This document shows, piece by piece, positions 1 through 7,176 of a stretch of DNA of 7,906 nt (positions within the stretch are counted from its first letter, which is position 1; every line of letters begins with the position of its first letter). The position numbers were made by a program, and so were the translations under genes. The notes beneath the pieces were generated by a model. That model saw only the letters and a program-made list of their open reading frames with translations. It did not search any database and had not been told where the DNA came from. Location: assembly GCA_013298675.1 (NCBI GenBank), contig JAAFIJ010000114.1:1-7906 (forward strand). Direction: 5' to 3'. Source of the stretch: Rhodobacterales bacterium (GTDB lineage Bacteria > Pseudomonadota > Alphaproteobacteria > Rhodobacterales > Rhodobacteraceae).

Positions 1-1
1 G

Positions 2-628
2 GCGTTGATGGCGTCGGCGGATGAATTTGAAATTGTGGTGACAGGCAAAGGCGGGCACGCCGCCAAACCGCACGAATGCATCGACAGTACGGTCGTCGCT
101 GCCCATATCATTGTGGCGTTGCAGACCATCGCATCACGCGGGGTTGATCCGATGAAGCAGGTCGTGGTGTCAGTCTGCACGGTTGCCACGGACAGCACGG
201 CGCATAATGTCATTCCGCAAGTGGTCAAAATGAAGGGCACCGTCCGTGCGATGGATTTTGGCGTGCAGGATTTTGTCGAAGAGCGGGTCAAAGCAATTGC
301 CGCGGGCACAGCCCTTGCGCTGGGCGCGCGCGCCGAGGTGCAATACCGTCGCGGTTATCCGGTTACGATGAATACGCCCGAAAATACAGAATTTGCCGCC
401 GATGCCGCTCGAAAGGTCAGCGGTATCGTCGATACCGACACGCCCCCGGTGATGGGCGCCGAGGATTTCAGCTTTATGCTGCTGGAACGTCCCGGCGCCT
501 ATATCTTTATGGGCAACGGCGATACGGCGATGGTGCATCACCCTGCCTATAACTTTGATGATGCCGCGATCCCGTTCGGGTCAAGTTGGTACGCTGAAAT
601 GGTAGAGACCCGGATGCCCGCGCGCTGA
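2..628 (+). CDS. M20-family amidohydrolase (hippurate hydrolase/aminoacylase-like), C-terminal part
   Basis: This is the 3' portion of a gene whose start lies before the window; the frame is open from base 2 to the TGA at 626-628. M20D enzymes are metal-dependent hydrolases that remove acyl groups from N-acyl amino acids such as hippurate. Visible are the dimerisation/lid domain, opening with GKGGHAAKPH (about bases 44-73), whose His is typical of substrate contact in this family, and the return to the catalytic domain with MGAEDFSF (about 452-475). The late HHPAYNFDD motif (about 533-559) should carry the final metal-binding His. About 208 residues are present against a family length near 390, so roughly half, including the other metal ligands, is outside the window. 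No frame damage is visible. The exact substrate cannot be told from this part. The next gene begins 143 bases downstream. Confidence 0.9.
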   Translation, partial: ALMASADEFEIVVTGKGGHAAKPHECIDSTVVAAHIIVALQTIASRGVDPMKQVVVSVCTVATDSTAHNVIPQVVKMKGTVRAMDFGVQDFVEERVKAIAAGTALALGARAEVQYRRGYPVTMNTPENTEFAADAARKVSGIVDTDTPPVMGAEDFSFMLLERPGAYIFMGNGDTAMVHHPAYNFDDAAIPFGSSWYAEMVETRMPAR

Positions 629-630
629 AT

Positions 631-651
631 GGCTTTGGCGTGACCGAAGCC
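631..651 (+). terminator. Hairpin just after the amidohydrolase stop, possible terminator
   Basis: GGCTTTGG (631-638) and CCGAAGCC (644-651) form an 8-bp stem with one G-U wobble and a 5-base loop, starting 2 bases after the TGA. The position suits transcript termination or 3'-end protection. No T-run follows (the next bases are GATGGGTATAAA), so it is not a classical intrinsic terminator. The rest of the 629-771 gap shows only the ribosome binding site of the next gene and no clear promoter. Confidence 0.35.
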
Positions 652-758
652 GATGGGTATAAATCCTTTCGGGCACAGAGGATGGCGCGAGGCTTTTGCT
701 TTGCGCCGTGTCGCCAGATAGTGTTCGATTCTACGTTGGACTTTGCGTCGGCAAGGAC

Positions 759-763
759 AGGAG
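759..763 (+). promoter_or_regulatory. Shine-Dalgarno of the DUF1304 gene
   Basis: AGGAG lies 8 bases before the ATG at 772, a near-ideal match and spacing. It fixes the start of the small membrane protein. Confidence 0.7.
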
Positions 764-771
764 CATAGACC

Positions 772-1131
772 ATGATCGCCACGGTGTTGGTCGCGTTGAT
801 CGCAGTGCTGCACCTGTACATATTGGTGCTAGAGATGTTCCTGTGGCAGGCACCTCGCACGCGCGCGGTGTTTGGGATGTCCGAAGATATGGCCGCCAAA
901 ACCAAGGTCATGGCCGCCAATCAGGGGCTCTATAACGGGTTTTTGGCGGCGGGATTGATCTGGTCCGTCTGGCTTGGTGTCTTGACGGAAGGACGCGCCG
1001 TGGCGCTGTTCTTCCTGCTTTGCGTACTGATCGCCGGGCTCTACGGGGCTATGACTGCCTCTCGCCGGATATTGTTCGTGCAGGCGGCGCCAAGTGCGCT
1101 GGGCATCCTTGCCGTTTTGAGCGGACTTTAG
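772..1131 (+). CDS. DUF1304 family small integral membrane protein
   Basis: A 119-residue hydrophobic protein with four predicted membrane segments, roughly residues 2-25, 55-73, 76-95 and 102-119. The pattern matches DUF1304: HLYILVLEMFLW in the first helix (His14, Glu21), a polar loop with FGMSEDM, then NQGLYNGFLAAGL (residues 50-62) leading into the second helix. Family members are about 115-125 residues, so this one is complete. No biochemical function is established for the family and none is claimed; it should act in the inner membrane. The start is supported by AGGAG 8 bases upstream. The gene lies 143 bases after the amidohydrolase stop, so it may be separately transcribed, and it converges on moaA with only 16 bases between the two stop codons. 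Confidence 0.88.
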   Translation: MIATVLVALIAVLHLYILVLEMFLWQAPRTRAVFGMSEDMAAKTKVMAANQGLYNGFLAAGLIWSVWLGVLTEGRAVALFFLLCVLIAGLYGAMTASRRILFVQAAPSALGILAVLSGL

Positions 1132-1147
1132 CGCCAACAGAACGTCT

Positions 1148-2129
1148 TCAACCGCCTGTGTGGCTCATATGCCTGATCGTCTGGCCGGCCACGTTTTGGC
1201 GCGCATAATCAAAGTCATGGCCCTTAGGCTTACGCCCAATCGCCGCTCTGATCGCGGTGTCCAAGCTGTGGTTTGACGGGTCAGCCCGCAAAGGGCTACG
1301 CAAATCGGCCATGTCTTCTTGACCAAGACACATGTACAACTCTCCGGTGCAGGTCAGCCGCACCCGGTTACAGCTTTCGCAGAAATTATGGGTCAGCGGC
1401 GTAATGAAACCGATCCGCTGCCCGGTTTCTTGAAGCCGGACATAGCGCGCAGGCCCGCCGGTATTGACGGTCAGGTCCTCTAAAGTATAGCGGGTCGCCA
1501 ACTGCGCGCGCAGGTCTTTCAGCGGCCAGTACTGATCCAATCGCTGAATTTCGCCCATGTCGCCCATCGGCATCACTTCGATAAAGGTCAGATCGTGGCC
1601 ATCGCGAGCGCACCATTCGGCAAGGCTGAAAAGCTCAATTTCATTGAAACCCTTCAAAGCCACCGCGTTAATCTTGACCTGCAACCCCGCCTCACGCGCG
1701 GCGTCGATCCCGTCGAGCACTTGCGCCAAACGCCCCCAACGGGTGATCTGGGCAAACTTCGCTGTGTCTAGCGTATCCAGCGACACGTTGATCCGCTTGA
1801 CCCCGGCGGCGGCAAGGTCGCGATCCATTGGTGGTCAGCGTCAGTTCGCGCAGCGCGCCTGTTTTCAAATGGCGCGACATGGCGTCGAAAAATGTCATGA
1901 TACCTTTGCGCACCAAAGGTTCACCGCCGGTGATCCGCAGCTTTTGCACGCCCATTTCCACGAAAGCGGTACACAATCGGTCAAGCTCTTCTAGCGTCAG
2001 AAGGTCAGCCTTTGGCAGAAAATTCATCTGCTCTGTCATGCAATAGGTACAGCGGAAATCGCACCGGTCAGTGACCGAGACACGCAAGTACGAAATCGCG
2101 CGGGCAAAGGGATCTATCAGCGGAACCAT
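1148..2129 (-). pseudogene. moaA: moaA, GTP 3',8-cyclase, frame broken near its middle
   Basis: MoaA is the radical-SAM enzyme that converts GTP to 3',8-cyclo-GTP, the first step of molybdenum cofactor synthesis. The 5' part runs from the ATG at 2129: residues 15-31 hold the radical-SAM cluster motif (Cys23, Cys27, Cys30), residues 67-71 are TGGEP, and residues 97-103 are TLTTNGS. The reading then jumps frame. The remainder lies in the frame open from 1828 to the TGA at 1148-1150 and carries DLAAAGVKRINVSLDTLD, EVMPMGD, the second 4Fe-4S cluster motif CESC-x13-C, and the conserved C-terminal Gly-Gly. Homologues have about seven residues between NGS and the DLAAAG block; here one base separates them (1820), so about 20 nt seem to be missing. 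As written, translation gives 145 residues ending at 1692-1694 without the C-terminal cluster. All other hallmarks are intact, so this is either a very recent mutation or a sequence error. Restored length would be about 333 residues, normal for MoaA. The ATG at 1828 has no visible ribosome binding site. Confidence 0.88.
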
Positions 2130-2215
2130 GGACCAAACTAGGCCAATTGCGTCGCGTGCAGCAAGTCCGAAAGCGCCTGTTGCAGTCACTTCTGCGTCAG
2201 ACTAATCTTGGACCT

Positions 2216-2677
2216 ATGATCCATAAAACCCGACTGCCCCTTTTGATCCTTGCGGCTTTGCCCGTGGCGGGCTGCGGTCTGCTGCGACCCAAAGCGGTTG
2301 AGCCGCCGGTTCAGATCATGGCCCCGTTGGACGCTACAGTGGCGCTGGCGCCATTGGCAGGGCAGGGGCAAACAGCTGCGACGTTGGACGAAAGCAGCAG
2401 AGCCGAAAAAGTTGCGGCACTCTCGAATGCCAGTGGGAGTGAACGGATTTTGGGCACCACAAGTGTTGCGTTGGGCAGCCCGGCCGAACAAGGATTTTGG
2501 CTGAAAACATCCTTGGTCGTGGTCGCAGGCAAAGGGCGCGTGGTTTTAGCCAATGGCAAATCGATTGCCGTTGATTTGCTGCCTGTGCAAGGGGGCAGTT
2601 TGTTGTCCCTATCCGCCTACCGCGCGCTTGGTATCGGGTTGACGGATCTGCCCGAAGTCACTGTGTACATCAACTGA
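2216..2677 (+). CDS. Small predicted lipoprotein of unknown function
   Basis: A 153-residue protein starting at the ATG at 2216: MIHKTR, a hydrophobic stretch LPLLILAALPV, then the lipobox VAGC with Cys20 as the expected lipidation site. It should be exported by Sec, cut by signal peptidase II and anchored in a membrane facing the periplasm. A longer in-frame reading from 2147 would put 23 basic and polar residues before the signal peptide and is rejected. The mature part has a low-complexity Ala/Pro region (about 25-75), then a more structured C-terminal half with RILGTTSVALGSPAEQGFWLKT split across residues 77-98, KGRVV and LTDLPEVTVYIN at the end. I recall similar short proteins in Rhodobacteraceae, sometimes mislabelled as D-galactarate dehydratase; nothing here supports that enzyme activity. 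It is divergent from moaA (86 bases between starts) and convergent with the alkD-like gene (16 bases between stops). Confidence 0.82.
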   Translation: MIHKTRLPLLILAALPVAGCGLLRPKAVEPPVQIMAPLDATVALAPLAGQGQTAATLDESSRAEKVAALSNASGSERILGTTSVALGSPAEQGFWLKTSLVVVAGKGRVVLANGKSIAVDLLPVQGGSLLSLSAYRALGIGLTDLPEVTVYIN

Positions 2678-2693
2678 CCACCCGCCACAGAGA

Positions 2694-3374
2694 TTAGCCC
2701 AGGTACTGGCCCGCTTCTTTGCGGGCAAAGCTGCGCAAACGGTCGCCGTGCATGGCCAAAAACCCATTGGCGCGCAGGGTGTCGTGTTTGGACAAATCGC
2801 GCACCCACCAGGCCACTGCCTTTTGGATAAACCAGTCTTTGTCATCAGCATAAAGTGCTGCCCAACCAAGCACACGGTCACGAATTTCCATCTCGAATGG
2901 TTTGGGAAAGTTCTGTTTGGCAAAGGGCAAAGTGATTACCAAAGCGGCGCGGCGTTGCCACATGTTGGGCGAATTCGTCCATTCCTCGACCGTTGCAATG
3001 CGCGAAGGATCGGCCACAACCCGCTTTTGGCCTGCGATACAGACATGGTCAGCGATGGCCCAAGCGTCAAACTGCGGCACCCAATCACAGATCAGCGCCC
3101 ACGCGGTTTCGTCCTCGGGACGAATACGGGCTTGGGTCAACAGCTTGGCTGCGGCAACGCGGGCCTCATGGATGTTGGTGTCCCACAGGTCTGCCGCCAG
3201 CTGAATGCGCTGCGGCAAATCGCATTCAGCGCGCCATGCATCGGTGAACTCTTCGACTTGCGGCACCCGCAGGCCAAGGTAGCGGCGGTCCACTTTATGA
3301 TAGGCCGCAGCCTCGATGGCCCGTTGTGGATCGGCTTGCGTTTGCAACTGGGCCAATGCGTCGTGAACGATCAT
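2694..3374 (-). CDS. AlkD-like DNA alkylation repair protein
   Basis: A 226-residue, mostly helical protein of the AlkD HEAT-repeat DNA glycosylase family, whose characterised members excise bulky or positively charged alkylated bases such as 3- and 7-methylpurines. Family-like features are AYHKVDRRYLGLRVPQ (residues 24-39), WDTNIHEARVAAAKLL (64-79), DAWAIADHV (103-111), WQRRAAL (139-145) and WFIQKAVAWWVRDLSK (181-196). Asp109 and the nearby tryptophans (Trp105, Trp189/190) are the best candidates for the catalytic Asp and aromatic contacts of AlkD; this alignment is by eye. Length is normal for the family. The start codon overlaps the upstream stop as ATGA, with GAGG (3382-3385) 7 bases upstream, so translation is probably coupled to the PPOX-class gene. 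It is the last gene of the glmU-led cluster. The repair role is inferred from family, and some homologues have no tested activity. Confidence 0.88.
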   Translation of the reverse strand: MIVHDALAQLQTQADPQRAIEAAAYHKVDRRYLGLRVPQVEEFTDAWRAECDLPQRIQLAADLWDTNIHEARVAAAKLLTQARIRPEDETAWALICDWVPQFDAWAIADHVCIAGQKRVVADPSRIATVEEWTNSPNMWQRRAALVITLPFAKQNFPKPFEMEIRDRVLGWAALYADDKDWFIQKAVAWWVRDLSKHDTLRANGFLAMHGDRLRSFARKEAGQYLG

Positions 3375-3922
3375 AGATTTGCCTCAATGCCAGTCGGCTG
3401 GCCGTCAATTGTTAAGCGGTTGCGCGTGTCCCAATAGGCAGACAAACCGTCAGGGCCTTGGTCTTCGGCCCATCGCCGTAAGGTGGGGCGTTCACCCGCC
3501 GGTTCCATAAAGGGCACGGCAAAACCGCAAGAGCTTTGAACCAGCTCTATGGTCAACTCAACTATCTGCCGCAATCCTGGAAGGGGGGGCAGGTGTGCAG
3601 CCAAAGCAGCCCAGTCCGGGCTGTCGTGATGGTGTGCCTGTGCTTGCCCATAGGCGCGCAGGATCATCGGGCGTTTGGCAAAGCCGCACCACATTAGGGT
3701 CATCCTGGCATCAAGTGCCAAATGCGCCGCCGTTTCATTGCCCGAACCGGTCGCATTGGCCCAAAGGATACGATTTGGCGAGAGCACCCGCAAACTGTCC
3801 ATCCCCTTGGGCGACAAATTGACATGCGCACCAGCTGGCGCCGCGGTCGCTACGAAAAACAGTTGTTGCTCTGCAATAAAGCCGATCTGATCCGATTGCA
3901 GGGCATCAAAACGCTTACCCAT
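3371..3922 (-). CDS. Pyridoxamine 5'-phosphate oxidase family (PPOX-class) FMN-binding protein
   Basis: A 183-residue cytosolic protein with the split-barrel flavin-binding fold of the PPOX superfamily. Visible marks are an N-terminal segment ending FFVATAAP (residues 22-29), VNLSPKG (34-40), then ATGSGNETAAHL (57-68) and DARMTLMWCGF (71-81), the order expected for the barrel strands and phosphate-contacting region. The C-terminal third (SSCGFAVPF, about 130-138, then RPTLRRWAE) resembles the subgroup annotated only as pyridoxamine 5'-phosphate oxidase family; it is not PdxH. These proteins bind FMN, F420 or heme, and the substrate cannot be assigned here. Its ATG overlaps the glmS stop by one base (TAATG) and its TGA overlaps the next start (ATGA), so it is tightly embedded between glmS and the alkD-like gene. 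Confidence 0.85.
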   Translation of the reverse strand: MGKRFDALQSDQIGFIAEQQLFFVATAAPAGAHVNLSPKGMDSLRVLSPNRILWANATGSGNETAAHLALDARMTLMWCGFAKRPMILRAYGQAQAHHHDSPDWAALAAHLPPLPGLRQIVELTIELVQSSCGFAVPFMEPAGERPTLRRWAEDQGPDGLSAYWDTRNRLTIDGQPTGIEANL

Positions 3923-5736
3923 TACTCAACCGTCACCGATTTCGCCAGATTGCGCGGTTGATCCACATCCGTGCCTTTGGCAATCGCCGTGTGATAGGCC
4001 AATAACTGCGCCGGGATGGCATAGAGGATCGGCGCAAAGGTGTTGGAAACCGCTGGCATCACCAAAGTTTTCCAGCAGTCCACACCTGCCTCGGCCACGC
4101 CTTGGGCGTCAGAAATCAGCAGCACTTTGCCGTGGCGGGCCATGACCTCTTGCATGTTGGACACGGTTTTTTCAAACAAATGGTCGCGCGGTGCCAGAAC
4201 GATGACTGGCACGCGGTTATCAATCAGGGCTATGGGGCCATGTTTCAGTTCACCCGATGCATAACCTTCGGCGTGGATGTAGCTGATTTCTTTCAGTTTT
4301 AGCGCACCTTCAAGGGCGAGAGGGTACATCGCGCCGCGGCCAAGGAACAGCACGTCTTGCGCTTCGGCCAATTCCTCGCAGATCGTCGCCACATGCGATG
4401 AAAGGGCCAGCGCATGGTTCATAAGACCCGGCATGGCGGCCAGATCGGACAGGTGCTGGGCAAGCGCCTCGGGTGTCAGTCGGCCCCGGTCAACGCCTGC
4501 TTTCAGTGCCAGCATAGCCAATGTGATCAACTGGCACGAGAAGGCCTTGGTCGAGGCGACGCCAACTTCAATCCCGGCCATGATTGGCAGGGCAAGGTCG
4601 GCCTCGCGGGCGATGGATGATGTCGGCACGTTTACCACGGCGACGATCTTGGCGACTTTATCCTTAGTATAGCGCAGAGCAGCCAAAGTGTCCGCAGTCT
4701 CACCCGATTGGCTGACGAAAAGCGCCCATTGCTTGGACGATAATGGCGGCTCGCGGTAGCGAAATTCGGACGCCACGTCAATTTCAACCGGGATGCCTGC
4801 GATTTGCTCGAACCAGTATTTGGCGACATGGCAGGCATAGGCGGCCGTGCCGCAAGCAACCATAGAGATGCGGTCGACATTGGCGAAATTCACATCCGCA
4901 GGCAGATTTAGCGCACCATCGTTGACATAGCGTTTCAGGGCATCTGCAAGGACGACCGGTTGCTCAGCGATTTCTTTCGCCATGAAGTGTTTGTACCCAC
5001 CCTTTTCGATACGGGTGGCGTCAACCTGAATGCGGGTCTCGGCGCGGTTGGCAAGGCGGCCTGCCTCATCATAAATCTCTGCGCCGTTCCGGGTGATGAC
5101 AGCCCAATCACCTTCTTCCAAATAGGTGATGCGGTCGGTCATCGGCGACAGGGCAATTGCGTCAGAGCCTACGAACATCTCACCCGTGCCATGGCCAATT
5201 GCGAGGGGCGAACCTTTGCGTGCGCAGATCATTAGGTCGTCTTGCCCATCAAACAAGAAGCAAAGGGCAAACGCCCCGTGCAGGCGTTTCAAAGTAGCGC
5301 GGGCGGCCTCAACTGGACCCAAACCCTGATCCATATAAATGCGCGCCATCAAGGCCACAGTTTCGGTATCGGTTTCAGATTCGAACCCGTGCCCCGCTGC
5401 CGCAATTTCGATGCGAAGTTCGCGAAAGTTCTCGATGATGCCGTTGTGCACCACCGCAACCGGGCCTGATTTATGCGGGTGTGCGTTCATTTCGGTTGCT
5501 GCACCATGCGTGGCCCAGCGGGTGTGACCAATGCCCGATTTACCCGCAAGCGGGTTATGCACCAGCAGGTCCGACAGGTTTACCAGTTTGCCAACAGCAC
5601 GGCGACGGTCCAACGCGCCATTGTTGACGGTGGCAATCCCTGCACTGTCATAGCCGCGATATTCCAGCCGCTTCAGCGCCTCGACGAGCAAAGGAGCCGC
5701 TTCGTGGTTGCCAAGAACCCCTACAATTCCACACAT
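3922..5736 (-). CDS. glmS: Glutamine-fructose-6-phosphate aminotransferase (isomerising)
   Basis: GlmS converts fructose-6-phosphate and glutamine to glucosamine-6-phosphate and glutamate, the committed entry to UDP-GlcNAc for cell wall and lipopolysaccharide. The 604 residues (E. coli enzyme: 609) are complete. The N-terminal glutaminase domain begins MCGIVGV, Cys2 being the nucleophile exposed once Met is removed; GHTRWATHG (70-78), HNGIIENF (97-104) and ESETDTE (119-125) follow. The two SIS sugar-isomerase domains carry VACGTAAYACH (293-303), SQSGETADTL (342-351), VPTSSIAREAD (370-380), EVGVASTKAF (390-399) and the block LGRGAMYPLALEGALKLKE (465-483). The C-terminus DQPRNLAKSVTVE is the classical glutamine-channel tail. 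The start follows the glmU TAA by 3 bases, with AAGGG in the glmU tail as a likely ribosome binding site. There is no room for a glmS ribozyme, so regulation through that element is excluded here. Confidence 0.97.
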   Translation of the reverse strand: MCGIVGVLGNHEAAPLLVEALKRLEYRGYDSAGIATVNNGALDRRRAVGKLVNLSDLLVHNPLAGKSGIGHTRWATHGAATEMNAHPHKSGPVAVVHNGIIENFRELRIEIAAAGHGFESETDTETVALMARIYMDQGLGPVEAARATLKRLHGAFALCFLFDGQDDLMICARKGSPLAIGHGTGEMFVGSDAIALSPMTDRITYLEEGDWAVITRNGAEIYDEAGRLANRAETRIQVDATRIEKGGYKHFMAKEIAEQPVVLADALKRYVNDGALNLPADVNFANVDRISMVACGTAAYACHVAKYWFEQIAGIPVEIDVASEFRYREPPLSSKQWALFVSQSGETADTLAALRYTKDKVAKIVAVVNVPTSSIAREADLALPIMAGIEVGVASTKAFSCQLITLAMLALKAGVDRGRLTPEALAQHLSDLAAMPGLMNHALALSSHVATICEELAEAQDVLFLGRGAMYPLALEGALKLKEISYIHAEGYASGELKHGPIALIDNRVPVIVLAPRDHLFEKTVSNMQEVMARHGKVLLISDAQGVAEAGVDCWKTLVMPAVSNTFAPILYAIPAQLLAYHTAIAKGTDVDQPRNLAKSVTVE

Positions 5737-5739
5737 AAC

Positions 5740-7092
5740 TTACTGCCCTTTTGCTTTGGCGGCCTTGACGGCCCTTAATTTCTCAAAAAATTTGATCGCC
5801 AGACCGGGTTTGTTGGCTTGACGCGCGCGGGCGATGGCGATGGCACCTGCAGGCACGTTTTCGGTGATCACAGACCCGGATCCGGTCATCGCATCGTCGC
5901 CCACAGTTACCGGAGCCACCAGCATGGTGTCGGACCCGATAAAGGCGCGTTTGCCGATGGTGGTTTTGTGCTTCATCACGCCGTCATAGTTGCAGGTCAC
6001 GGTCCCCGCCCCAATGTTGGTAAATTCACCAATATGCGCATCGCCCAGATAGGTCAGGTGGCCGACTTTGACGCCTTCATCCAAGATCGAATTCTTGATC
6101 TCGACAAAGTTGCCCACATGCACGTCTTCAGCCAATTCTGCGCCGGGGCGCAAGCGCGCAAAGGGGCCGACCGATGCGCCCCGAGAAATGTGGCAACCCT
6201 CAAGGTGACAAAAGGCTTTGATCTCTGCCTCGCTTTCAACAGTCACGCCGGGGCCGAAGAACACGTTTGGGCCTATGATCGTATCGCGGCCGACATAGGT
6301 GTCCATGCCAAAGAACACGGTATCGGGTGCGGTCAGGGTGACACCGTTTTCCAACGCCTCAGCGCGGGCACGCGATTGAAAGGCAGCCTCAGCTTCGGCC
6401 AGTTGGGCGCGCGTGTTGACGCCAAGAGTTTCAGCCTCGTCACAAATCACCACGCCAGCCGACAGGCCATGGGCACGGGCAAGGCCCACGATATCAGTCA
6501 GATAGTATTCGCCGGACGCATTGTCATTGCCGATCAGCGCGACCAGCTCGAACAGGGTTTTGACATCGGCGCAGATGACGCCGGAATTGCAGAGCGTGAT
6601 TTTGCGTTCAGCCTCAGTCGCATCTTTGAATTCGACGATGCGCTGGAGTTCATCCCCTTTGACCACAAGACGGCCGTAACGGCCCGGATCGCGCGCCTCA
6701 AACCCCAAGATCACCACGGCATGTTGCGCGCGGGCCTCTATCATCGATTGCAGGGTTTCGGGGCGGATAAAGGGGGTATCGCCGTAAAGGACGATCGCGT
6801 CACCTGTCGCATTGGCCAACAACGGGGCCGCTTGGGCAACCGCATGCGCGGTGCCCAGTTGTGGGTCTTGAACAACAGTCTGGGCAGCCTCATCAAAGGC
6901 AAGTGCAGATTTGGCGACCGCCGCTGCACCGTGGCCGGTAACGACGACAATATGCGACGGCTCAAGGCTTCGCCCTGCGTTCAGGGCATGGTGCAACATT
7001 GGGCTGGCCGCAACGCAGTGCAGCACCTTTGGCAACTCGGAATTCATCCGCGTGCCCATTCCTGCGGCCAAAACAATTAACGAAACCGGCAT
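5740..7092 (-). CDS. glmU: Bifunctional GlcNAc-1-phosphate uridyltransferase / glucosamine-1-phosphate acetyltransferase
   Basis: GlmU performs the last two steps to UDP-GlcNAc: acetyl transfer from acetyl-CoA to glucosamine-1-phosphate, then UMP transfer from UTP. It has 450 residues, a normal length. The N-terminal uridyltransferase domain shows LAAGMGTRM (8-16) with ELPKVLH (19-25, Lys22), QDPQLGTAHA (75-84), YGD (103-105, Asp105 as magnesium ligand), CNSGV (168-172) and GVNTRAQLA (224-232). The C-terminal left-handed beta-helix acetyltransferase domain is built of hexapeptide repeats from about residue 250, with FARLRPGA (311-318), GNFVEIKNS (327-335), GHLTYLGDA (344-352, His345 as likely catalytic base) and GAGTVTCNYDG (361-371). 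AAAGGG (7098-7103) lies 5 bases before the ATG. It leads the glmU-glmS-PPOX-alkD cluster and diverges from gph. Confidence 0.97.
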   Translation of the reverse strand: MPVSLIVLAAGMGTRMNSELPKVLHCVAASPMLHHALNAGRSLEPSHIVVVTGHGAAAVAKSALAFDEAAQTVVQDPQLGTAHAVAQAAPLLANATGDAIVLYGDTPFIRPETLQSMIEARAQHAVVILGFEARDPGRYGRLVVKGDELQRIVEFKDATEAERKITLCNSGVICADVKTLFELVALIGNDNASGEYYLTDIVGLARAHGLSAGVVICDEAETLGVNTRAQLAEAEAAFQSRARAEALENGVTLTAPDTVFFGMDTYVGRDTIIGPNVFFGPGVTVESEAEIKAFCHLEGCHISRGASVGPFARLRPGAELAEDVHVGNFVEIKNSILDEGVKVGHLTYLGDAHIGEFTNIGAGTVTCNYDGVMKHKTTIGKRAFIGSDTMLVAPVTVGDDAMTGSGSVITENVPAGAIAIARARQANKPGLAIKFFEKLRAVKAAKAKGQ

Positions 7093-7119
7093 GGAAACCC
7101 TTTCAAATCTGACCCGCTC

Positions 7120-7147
7120 GTTTTAGCGATGAATGGCCGGGTCGCAA
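7120..7147 (-). promoter_or_regulatory. Candidate sigma-70-type promoter for the glmU cluster
   Basis: On the minus strand TTGCGA (7142-7147, 4/6 to TTGACA) and TAAAAC (7120-7125, 4/6 to TATAAT) are separated by 16 bases. Transcription would begin near 7112, leaving a leader of about 20 bases before the ATG at 7092. The site sits in the 84-base glmU/gph divergent gap, where a promoter is required. It is a match by eye only. Confidence 0.4.
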
Positions 7148-7163
7148 GGGGTGGCCGTATCAC

Positions 7164-7169
7164 GGAAGG
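7164..7169 (+). promoter_or_regulatory. Shine-Dalgarno that sets the gph start
   Basis: GGAAGG lies 7 bases before the ATG at 7177. An in-frame ATG at 7129 would add 16 residues ahead of the nearly N-terminal HAD motif and has no comparable site upstream, so 7177 is preferred. Confidence 0.7.
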
Positions 7170-7176
7170 TTACAAT

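Noticed and set aside
507..920. A 137-codon minus-strand frame across the amidohydrolase/DUF1304 gap
   Set aside because: It overlaps two supported plus-strand genes, has no recognisable domain and looks like out-of-frame translation.
1692..1828. Programmed frameshifting as the explanation for the moaA frame change
   Set aside because: No slippery run is visible at the junction, MoaA is not known to use frameshifting, and a simple shift would still leave about seven residues missing, so a deletion or sequence error fits better.
2180..2208. Possible promoter TTGCAG, 17 bases, TAATCT before the lipoprotein gene
   Set aside because: The -10 matches only 3 of 6 bases and would place the start essentially at the ATG, so support is too weak to annotate.
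2748..3437. A 229-codon plus-strand open frame opposite the alkD-like gene
   Set aside because: Antisense shadow of a well-supported gene; no recognisable motif and no plausible ribosome binding site.
5737..5739. glmS ribozyme/riboswitch upstream of glmS
   Set aside because: Only 3 bases separate glmU and glmS; the element is characteristic of Gram-positive bacteria and has no room here.
5818..7080. A 420-codon open frame on the plus strand opposite glmU
   Set aside because: It lies wholly antisense to an unambiguous glmU, has no family-like motifs, and is explained by G/C-rich third codon positions of the real gene.
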